Shown: piece by piece, positions 57,965-64,000 of the stretch
Position numbering within the stretch: position 1 is the first letter of the stretch
Layout of the letters: each line of letters opens with the position of its first letter
NCBI RefSeq assembly: GCF_040529185.1
Contig: NZ_CP159510.1
Location: forward strand, 1,674,001 to 1,738,000
Length of the DNA stretch: 64,000 bases
Reading direction: 5' to 3'
DNA from: Sporolactobacillus sp. Y61
GTDB taxonomy: Bacteria > Bacillota > Bacilli > Bacillales > Sporolactobacillaceae
The notes under the pieces: model-generated
Seen by the model: only the letters and a program-made list of their open reading frames with translations
Told to the model about the DNA's origin: nothing
Databases searched by the model: none
Position numbers and translations under genes: made by a program

Positions 57965-58573
57965 GTGATTCTTTATACGCGAACCGGTGACGAGGGGAAA
58001 ACCGCGATTATCGGCGGTCGAGTAGATAAAGACGATCTGCACGTCGAAACCATTGGTACAATTGATGAAGCCAATTGTTTTGTGGGTCAGGCTGTCGCAC
58101 AACTTGATCCCGGGCGTTTTCATGATTTACTTACCGATTTGAAGAAAATTCAAAATGAGCTGTTTGATTGCGGTGGCGATCTGGCATCGGTCACGAAACA
58201 TCGTAAAAAACATGTGAATCAGGAAATGATTGATTATCTGGAGAAACGGATCGATCGGCTGATTGATGAAGCTCCGGATATTGAACAGTTCATTTTACCG
58301 GGAGGTTCAGTGCCAGCCGCCTCGCTGCACCTGGCGCGCGCGGTAACCAGACGGGCAGAGCGCTGTGCGGTTAAACTGGTGAAGGTGGATCAGAAACAAT
58401 CCTTATTACCCTTACACTATTTGAACCGGCTTTCCGATTACTTTTTTGCTGCTGCCCGTGTTGTTAATTATCGGCTGAATAAACAAGAGGATTTGTATGG
58501 ACGCAGTGCGCCGGTTTTTCGCGGGGGCAGAAGAAAGCAAAATCGAATGCCGGGAGAGCAGGAGGGCAGATGA
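57965..58573 (+). CDS. pduO: PduO-type cob(I)alamin adenosyltransferase
   Basis: The enzyme transfers the adenosyl group of ATP to cob(I)alamin to make coenzyme B12. The 202-residue protein has the N-terminal RTGDEGKTAIIGGR loop, GTIDEANCF, the RRAER helix and LNRLSDYFFAAAR. A basic tail (about 180-202) is longer than usual. The start is GTG 57965, 7 bp after GAAGGA. A Fur-like box lies upstream. No B12-dependent enzyme and no B12 riboswitch were found in the window. Confidence 0.92.
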   Translation: MILYTRTGDEGKTAIIGGRVDKDDLHVETIGTIDEANCFVGQAVAQLDPGRFHDLLTDLKKIQNELFDCGGDLASVTKHRKKHVNQEMIDYLEKRIDRLIDEAPDIEQFILPGGSVPAASLHLARAVTRRAERCAVKLVKVDQKQSLLPLHYLNRLSDYFFAAARVVNYRLNKQEDLYGRSAPVFRGGRRKQNRMPGEQEGR

Positions 58574-58767
58574 GAAACCGTGGATTGGGCTTTGAACGGA
58601 AATTTGTGAACGAAACACACAGCCAGGGGAGAAAAGGAAACATCTGTCACATGGGTCAGGCCCGACCAGATCAAGGAAAAACAGGCTATTAAGGCACGCC
58701 GGGTATGGGCAATATTCTGTCGGTGCCATCTCTGAGCGGGTCGCAGGGACAGATCTTATTCTTGAAA

Positions 58768-58835
58768 ACAGGACGTATTACCCATAGAATGTTTAGAGGA
58801 GAGAGTGAATCCATTCAGGAGCCGGGACGTCCTGT
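58768..58835 (+). other. Inverted repeat upstream of the mevalonate operon
   Basis: ACAGGACGT (58768-58776) pairs perfectly with ACGTCCTGT (58827-58835), with GAATG/CATTC nested inside. It ends 12 bp before the predicted mvaK1 promoter. The remaining sequence between the adenosyltransferase gene and mvaK1 shows no gene. Confidence 0.4.
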
Positions 58836-58847
58836 TCCATCGATAAA

Positions 58848-58876
58848 TTGTCCTGCTTTTCGGGTCTTTCTAAATT
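58848..58876 (+). promoter_or_regulatory. Promoter of the mevalonate operon
   Basis: TTGTCC (58848-58853) and TAAATT (58871-58876) are separated by 17 bp, 46 bp before mvaK1. Confidence 0.5.
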
Positions 58877-58922
58877 TATTTCCGATAGAGTCGATACAGA
58901 ATATAGAAGAAGCTGGTATACG

Positions 58923-59882
58923 ATGATGACAAAATACAGAACTGGTATTGGAGAAAGCAGCAGTAAAATTATTCTGATTGGTGAACATTCGGTGGTCTAC
59001 GGGCAACCGGCAATCGCCATGCCCGTACCCGTCGTGCGTGCAGTGACCCGGACCATGCACTGCCCCGGACCGCTGAGGCTGGAGTGTGCCTTCCATCATG
59101 GGATTTTGAGCAACGGTGATGACAACATTGCCGGACTCAAAAAGATGATTCCGGCCGTTCTGCGCGCTTTAAAACAACCTGAACGGGATCTTATGATTTC
59201 CATCAGCAGCCGCATACCGGAAGAGCGGGGCATGGGTTCGAGTGCAGCTGTGGCCATATCGGTTGTCCGCAGCCTGTTTCATTATTTTAATACACCGCTT
59301 GACCGGCACAGACTCCTCAGTCTCGTCGAAATTTCTGAAAAATGCTGTCATGGAAATCCGAGCGGTATTGATGCGGCTGCAGCCAGCAGTGCACATCCGA
59401 TTTTCTTTATGAAGGAAAAGGGAACAGAATGGATCCACAATACGCTGCATGCCACTCTGGTGATTGCCGATACCGGTTTAAAGGGCCAGACCCTTCACGC
59501 GGTTGCCAGCCTGAAAAAGCGATTGAAGCAAAGCGTACATCTCCGGGGAAAAATAGAACAGTTAGGTGTGCTGACTTCATTGGCAAGAAAAACACTGGAA
59601 ACAGCTAAAGAGGAAGCGCTGGGACCAATCCTGCTCGATGCCCATCTGATTCTCAGAGAACTCGGCGTCAGCCATGCCACTCTGGATCATCTGGTTGATA
59701 CCGCCATGGCGAATGGAGCGATGGGAGCAAAGCTGACCGGCGGCGGCTGCGGCGGCTGCATCATCGCACTGGTTAAAGATGCAGAAAGGGCGTCACATCT
59801 GGCGAAAAAGTTAGTGAGTGCAGGCGCGCACAATACGTGGATTCAGCCGTTTCAGGATGGATATATTCCAGTCAGAACCTGA
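58923..59882 (+). CDS. mvaK1: Mevalonate kinase
   Basis: Mevalonate kinase phosphorylates mevalonate, the first of three ATP-dependent steps to isopentenyl diphosphate. The 319-residue GHMP kinase has the N-terminal KIILIGEHSVVYGQPAIAMP, the ATP-binding PEERGMGSSAAVA (about 98-110) and the C-terminal KLTGGGCGGC. The start is ATG 58923 (or the adjacent ATG 58926). It heads mvaK1-mvaD-mvaK2-fni. The early genes mvaS and mvaA are not in the window. Confidence 0.95.
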   Translation: MMTKYRTGIGESSSKIILIGEHSVVYGQPAIAMPVPVVRAVTRTMHCPGPLRLECAFHHGILSNGDDNIAGLKKMIPAVLRALKQPERDLMISISSRIPEERGMGSSAAVAISVVRSLFHYFNTPLDRHRLLSLVEISEKCCHGNPSGIDAAAASSAHPIFFMKEKGTEWIHNTLHATLVIADTGLKGQTLHAVASLKKRLKQSVHLRGKIEQLGVLTSLARKTLETAKEEALGPILLDAHLILRELGVSHATLDHLVDTAMANGAMGAKLTGGGCGGCIIALVKDAERASHLAKKLVSAGAHNTWIQPFQDGYIPVRT

Positions 59883-59921
59883 ATCCATGCCCGGCGTGGC
59901 ATGGGAAAGGGAGTGAATGCT

Positions 59922-60899
59922 GTGGATGCTGCACGAGCCTATACGAATATTGCTTTGATCAAGTATTGGGGAAAAAGGGATGAGCAGCTGATTTTACCGA
60001 TGAACAGCAGCTTATCGCTGACTCTTGATACGTTTTACACGGAAACAGGCGTTGAACCGCTAAAAGCGCTGCACGAAGATGAAGTCGTCATGGATGGCGT
60101 GCTTCTGAGCGGCGCTTCCGCTGAAAAAGTCAGACATTTTATGCATCTGATTCGCGAAAAATCGGGAAGTCGTCTGTTCGCGCGCATTGTCACCAGAAAT
60201 CATGTTCCGGTTGCTGCCGGCTTTGCTTCTTCAGCTTCCGGTTTTGCAGCGCTTGCGGCCGCAGCCGCCCGCGTGTATGGGTTGGACTGCTCCCCCGCTG
60301 CCCTGTCACGGCTTGCCCGTCGCGGTTCGGGATCAGCTTCGCGTTCGATTTACGGCGGTTTTGTGAAATGGCTGAAGGGAACGGATGATGCAAGTTCTTA
60401 TGCACTGCCGGTGGATCCGGCCAGATGGCCCATTCGCGTCCTGTCGGTTGTGGTGAATGGAAAAGCGAAAAGGCTCTCCAGTCGTGCGGGGATGAAGCGA
60501 ACAGTTGAGACCTCACCTTTTTATCCTGCCTGGGTTCGGCAGTCTGAAAAGGACCTTGCCGGAATAGAGCCGGCGATTCGGGCACATGATTTTGAATCTC
60601 TTGGCAAAATAGCGGAAGCCAATGCGCTCAGGATGCATGCGGCCATGCTGGCGGCCGATCCGCCTTTTACGTACTGGGAAGAAGGCACCCTGACCGTGAT
60701 GCGGCGCGCCGCATATCTGCGCAGCCAGGGGGTGCCGTGCTATTTCACGATTGATGCCGGACCGAATGTCAAACTGTTTTGCCTGCAGCCGCATGTTAAC
60801 CGGATTCGCGAAGATCTGTCCAGGTTCTTCCCCTCTGAAGCGCTCATCGTGACCAGACCGGGTCCAGGTGTTGCGTATCTGGATCATCCGGTTCAGTAA
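59922..60899 (+). CDS. mvaD: Diphosphomevalonate decarboxylase
   Basis: MvaD converts diphosphomevalonate to isopentenyl diphosphate. The 325-residue protein starts DAARAYTNIALIKYWGKRD, the family hallmark, with ATP loop AGFASSASGFAALA (about 96-110) and the catalytic Asp in TIDAGPNVK (about 278). GTG 59922 was chosen because GGGAGTG lies 8 bp upstream and because it begins at the conserved start of the family. An in-frame ATG at 59901 covers the ribosome site. Confidence 0.95.
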   Translation: MDAARAYTNIALIKYWGKRDEQLILPMNSSLSLTLDTFYTETGVEPLKALHEDEVVMDGVLLSGASAEKVRHFMHLIREKSGSRLFARIVTRNHVPVAAGFASSASGFAALAAAAARVYGLDCSPAALSRLARRGSGSASRSIYGGFVKWLKGTDDASSYALPVDPARWPIRVLSVVVNGKAKRLSSRAGMKRTVETSPFYPAWVRQSEKDLAGIEPAIRAHDFESLGKIAEANALRMHAAMLAADPPFTYWEEGTLTVMRRAAYLRSQGVPCYFTIDAGPNVKLFCLQPHVNRIREDLSRFFPSEALIVTRPGPGVAYLDHPVQ

Positions 60900-60914
60900 A
60901 GGAGACAGATTTAA

Positions 60915-61988
60915 TTGCCCTTCATACAATGTGCACCTGGAAAACTTTATATAGCAGGAGAATATGCGGTCGTTGAACCGGGTTATCCTGCGATCATTGT
61001 TGCCGTCGATAAGTACGTGACGGTACAAATTGAACATAACGAAACAACCGGGCGGATCCAATGGGCTGACGCAGCGCTGGTTCTGAGACGCAATGGCGCC
61101 AGTCACTGGATTACTGAAGGAGACGCCCGTCCCTTTCGCTTTGTATTATCGGCGATTGAATGGACGGAGCAATACATACAGTCGCTGGGGAAAATGCCTG
61201 ATACCTATCAAATAACGATCAGCAGTGATTTGACAAGAAAAGATGGGAAAAAATATGGACTGGGTTCCAGCGCTGCTGTAACAGTCGCCTGTGTGAAGGC
61301 CATCCTTGCTTTTTATGAAGTAAAAATGGACCGGGAAACCGTCTTTAAACTGTCGGCCATCGCCCATCTTCACATTCAGGGGAACGGGTCCTGCGGAGAT
61401 ATTGCTGCCAGTGTTTACGGCGGCTGGATTGCGTATACATCATTTGATCACCGATGGCTGGCGCAGATGATTCGTTCAGGAGCAGACTGGCTTGGATTGC
61501 TTCATACAGACTGGCCCATGTTATCGATACGCTCACTCGCGCTTCCGCCGGATCTGCGATTGCTGGTCGGCTGGACGGGGAAACCGGCATCAACATTCAA
61601 ACTCGTTGATCGGGTGGAAAAAGCAAGGCGGACGAGGGAGCAGGGTTACCGGCACTTTTTAAATCAAAGCAAGGCCTGTGTAGAAAAGATGATTGGCGGT
61701 TTTCTCAAACAGCATGCGCCGGCCATATTAGAGGGGATCCGGGAAAATCGAAGGATTCTGGCCCAATTATCGAGGCTTTGCGGCGTGTTAATTGAAACCG
61801 ACAGACTGCACCAGCTCTGCAGGATTGCTGAAAACCATCAGGGCGCAGCGAAAACGTCCGGTGCCGGCGGAGGAGATTGCGGCATCGCGCTTGCTCATCG
61901 AAAAGTCGATAAAGAAGCGCTCTTTGCCGAATGGAAAAAGCATGGCATCCTGCCGTTAGATCTGCATGTAGCGAAGAAAGTATTCTAA
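60915..61988 (+). CDS. mvaK2: Phosphomevalonate kinase
   Basis: MvaK2 phosphorylates phosphomevalonate. The 357-residue GHMP kinase begins CAPGKLYIAGEYAVVEPGYP, has KKYGLGSSAAVTVA as ATP loop (about 112-125) and ends with KTSGAGGGDCGIAL. The start is TTG 60915 with GGAG 10 bp upstream. It lies 15 bp after mvaD. Confidence 0.95.
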   Translation: MPFIQCAPGKLYIAGEYAVVEPGYPAIIVAVDKYVTVQIEHNETTGRIQWADAALVLRRNGASHWITEGDARPFRFVLSAIEWTEQYIQSLGKMPDTYQITISSDLTRKDGKKYGLGSSAAVTVACVKAILAFYEVKMDRETVFKLSAIAHLHIQGNGSCGDIAASVYGGWIAYTSFDHRWLAQMIRSGADWLGLLHTDWPMLSIRSLALPPDLRLLVGWTGKPASTFKLVDRVEKARRTREQGYRHFLNQSKACVEKMIGGFLKQHAPAILEGIRENRRILAQLSRLCGVLIETDRLHQLCRIAENHQGAAKTSGAGGGDCGIALAHRKVDKEALFAEWKKHGILPLDLHVAKKVF

Positions 61989-62007
61989 AAGGGAAAAGGG
62001 TAATGTG

Positions 62008-63066
62008 ATGGAGTCACGTAAAGATCAGCATGTCCGACTATTTCAGGAAACCTACCGGAAACACGAGAACGATTTTGATTCTGTAAAATTTATTCATGAT
62101 GCTTTGCCGGAAATGAGCCTTAATCAGATTGACTGTACAACGGAACTGCCGTTTACTTCATGGCCGCATGCCTTTTTTATCAATGGGATGACCGGAGGAA
62201 GCGAGAAAACTAAAAAAATCAATGAAAGCCTGTCACGGGCAGCAGCAGCAACAGGGATAGCAGTTGCCTCCGGTTCACAGAAGGCGGCTTTAAAAGATCC
62301 GGAATTACGCGGTACATTTCGCGTGCTGCGCCGCGTCAATCCGGATGGATTTATCTTTGCCAATATAGGTGCTGAGCTGGATGCGGAACAGGCGAAAAGA
62401 GCCATCGATATGCTGGAAGCAAACGCGCTGCAGATCCACTTAAATGCACCTCAGGAAATTGTCATGCCGGAAGGAGACCGGGATTTTTCATCATGGCTGA
62501 AAAATCTGGAGCAAATCGTCCGTTCGGTTGATGTACCGGTTGTCGTTAAAGAGGTTGGATTCGGGATGAGCAGGGCAACGTTTCGGAAATTGGTGAATGC
62601 AGGCGTGGATGTGATCGATGTTGCCGGCAGAGGCGGTGTTAATTTTATTTCCATTGAGAATCGCCGCCGGAACCGGGCGCGATACAATTATCTGGAGAAT
62701 TGGGGTCAGTCGACAGTCATTTCCATGCTTGAAGCGCAGTCTTATCTTGATCAGACTACTTTTTTTGCATCAGGCGGGGTGCGTCATCCTCTTGACATCC
62801 TTAAAGCGCTCGCACTGGGCGCCCGTGCGGTTGGCATCTCAGGTACTTTTCTCCATACCGCTCTGGCAGAGGGAGCGGATGGACTGATCAGACAGATTGA
62901 AGAATGGAAAGAACAGCTGACTCAAATGATGCTGCTGCTCGGCTGCCCGGATGTGGCCTCTCTTCGCAGAAAAGACCTGATCCTGAGTGGTTCTCCACTG
63001 GAGTGGGCACGGCTTCGGGGACCAAATCCGGAAAAACTTGCCAGACGTTCATCCGTAAGTGATTAA
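62008..63066 (+). CDS. fni: Type 2 isopentenyl-diphosphate delta-isomerase
   Basis: Fni is the FMN- and NADPH-dependent isomerase that makes dimethylallyl diphosphate. The 352-residue TIM-barrel protein has INGMTGGSEKTKKIN, GSQKAAL, the substrate-binding QIHLNAPQE and the phosphate-binding VAGRGGVNF and SGGVRHPLD. ATG 62008 follows AAAAGGG. A GTG at 62005 is possible. It completes the mevalonate group. Confidence 0.96.
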   Translation: MESRKDQHVRLFQETYRKHENDFDSVKFIHDALPEMSLNQIDCTTELPFTSWPHAFFINGMTGGSEKTKKINESLSRAAAATGIAVASGSQKAALKDPELRGTFRVLRRVNPDGFIFANIGAELDAEQAKRAIDMLEANALQIHLNAPQEIVMPEGDRDFSSWLKNLEQIVRSVDVPVVVKEVGFGMSRATFRKLVNAGVDVIDVAGRGGVNFISIENRRRNRARYNYLENWGQSTVISMLEAQSYLDQTTFFASGGVRHPLDILKALALGARAVGISGTFLHTALAEGADGLIRQIEEWKEQLTQMMLLLGCPDVASLRRKDLILSGSPLEWARLRGPNPEKLARRSSVSD

Positions 63067-63154
63067 TTGGACAGCCATCCATGACGGTTCTAAGTATATA
63101 GTGAGTATACCACCGCGCCCTGAAAAGACGTGGCCTGTGAGTCAAAGCCGGACG

Positions 63155-64000
63155 CTAATTTTCTTTAATAATCTTATTCAGCATAGCAAGTACACTCCCG
63201 GCATAACCCAGACCAAATTTATCCAGATGAACCATCAGATAATACAGCTGATAAAACGCCAGACGTTTTTCATATCCTTCATCAAACGGACAGGACGCCG
63301 CATAAGCCCGGTAAAATTCAGAAGTAAAACCGCCAAAGACCGTTGTCACGCCAATATCCAGCTCTCGATCGCCGTAAAGGGCTGCCGGATCAATTAATGC
63401 AGGGGACCCGTCTGCTGTAAACATATAGTTCCCGCCCCATAAATCACCATGCAGCAAGACGGGCTGACTCGGATGTCGTGCCAGCTCGGAGACGATGCAG
63501 GCACGACTTTCTTTATATAATCTTTCTTCCTGTCCGGTCCACAGGCCTTTCTTTTGCAGCGCTGAAGCAAGTACGTCCAGACGCCGGGTGACGAACAGCT
63601 CCGTCCATGAATCTGTCCAATCATTATTGAATGAAATGCTTGTACCCGAATAGGGGTAATCAAAGCCAAATTTACCGTTCGGGCTTCTATGTTGGTGAAG
63701 ATGGGCAACCAGTTTTCCTAAATCAGACTGGCTTCCGGTTCCACGCTCAAGGTAATTGAGCAGGAGATAGGCATCACCGTGGATCTGTCCGCTCTTAATG
63801 ACCTGTGGAGCCTGAACACCTGCTTCTTTAAATGCTTTTAATCCGGCAATCTCACTATCGTAGAAGCTTTGCGGATGATTCGGCTGAACCAGAAGAAAAT
63901 AGCTTTCCCTGCCGGTATCGACACGGTAAGCCTGATTCACATCACCACCGCCAATACGTGTTACCGACCGGATATCCTTAAGCGGCAACTTGCTTATCCA
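63155..64000 (-). CDS. Fructosamine kinase family protein (5' end outside the window)
   Basis: The minus-strand frame encodes a phosphotransferase of the fructosamine-3-kinase/aminoglycoside kinase fold: GGGDVNQAYRVDTG near the visible start, catalytic LLHGDLWGGNYMF and the Mg2+ site LIDPAALYGDRELD. Such enzymes phosphorylate ketoamines to start protein deglycation. The frame stays open to base 64000 and the residues before LPLKDIRS also fit the family, so the true start is probably outside the window. It converges on fni with an 88-bp gap and no clear terminator. Confidence 0.88.
   Translation of the reverse strand, partial: WISKLPLKDIRSVTRIGGGDVNQAYRVDTGRESYFLLVQPNHPQSFYDSEIAGLKAFKEAGVQAPQVIKSGQIHGDAYLLLNYLERGTGSQSDLGKLVAHLHQHRSPNGKFGFDYPYSGTSISFNNDWTDSWTELFVTRRLDVLASALQKKGLWTGQEERLYKESRACIVSELARHPSQPVLLHGDLWGGNYMFTADGSPALIDPAALYGDRELDIGVTTVFGGFTSEFYRAYAASCPFDEGYEKRLAFYQLYYLMVHLDKFGLGYAGSVLAMLNKIIKEN

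Noticed and set aside
57643..58922. A cobalamin riboswitch near the adenosyltransferase gene or upstream of mvaK1.
   Set aside because: The B12-box and the conserved core segments were looked for by eye and not found.
58705..58926. A 73-codon open frame ending at the mvaK1 start.
   Set aside because: There is no ribosome site, it spans the inverted repeat and the likely mvaK1 promoter, and no domain is visible.

Overview
The window is a chromosomal segment from a spore-forming, low-to-moderate-GC Gram-positive bacterium of the order Bacillales. The gene order secA-prfB-yitT-ftsEX-ctpB-minJ-uvrBA, hprK-lgt-ppaX, trxB-rapZ-glmR-whiA-crh, clpP-tRNA-Arg, sigL-cggR-gapA-pgk-tpiA-eno and secG-esterase-rnr-smpB-ssrA follows the Bacillus subtilis backbone. 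AbrB and a CotD-type spore coat protein point to sporulation. A four-gene mevalonate cluster and a complete [NiFe]-hydrogenase locus are not Bacillus-like. A relative of the Sporolactobacillaceae is a tentative guess and cannot be proven from this sequence.

Layout. 1-8.3 kb: secretion, release factor 2, FtsEX/CtpB/MinJ cell envelope and division genes, and a frameshifted low-GC gene (6.3-6.8 kb). 8.3-14 kb: abrB and an SOS-type uvrBA operon ending in a repeat element. 14-20 kb: small membrane proteins, HPr kinase, Lgt, PpaX, a TPR protein and thioredoxin reductase. 20-25.3 kb: rapZ-glmR-whiA-crh, clpP behind a CtsR operator, a cluster of degenerate palindromes and tRNA-Arg. 25.5-34.8 kb: cotD, corA with a structured leader, sigL, and the CggR-controlled glycolytic operon, which lacks phosphoglycerate mutase. 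34.9-48.5 kb: a block inserted between eno and secG holding an AraC regulator, a DUF2231 membrane protein and a 12-gene hya-hyp-tat hydrogenase operon preceded by an Fnr-type promoter. 48.5-54.4 kb: secG, esterase, rnr, a HAD phosphatase, smpB and tmRNA. 54.6-57.6 kb: a TTA-rich metal module (CPG-type P-type ATPase, HMA protein, Dps-like protein) with a shared operator. 57.8-63 kb: a cobalamin adenosyltransferase behind a Fur-like box, then mvaK1-mvaD-mvaK2-fni. 63.2-64 kb: a fructosamine kinase-like gene running off the end.

How the genes work together. HprK, Crh, CggR and the gap operon form a sugar-sensing circuit. The hydrogenase block looks self-contained: structural subunits with a Tat signal, a cytochrome b anchor fused to its own maturation protease, all six Hyp maturation factors, a dedicated TatA/TatC pair and an anaerobic promoter. 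The most unusual items are the HyaC-HyaD fusion, a Rieske-like protein with four cysteines in the hydrogenase operon, an in-frame fossil of the RF2 frameshift site, two families of short interspersed hairpin repeats, a switch-like leader upstream of corA, and the metal module with a repeated dyad operator.
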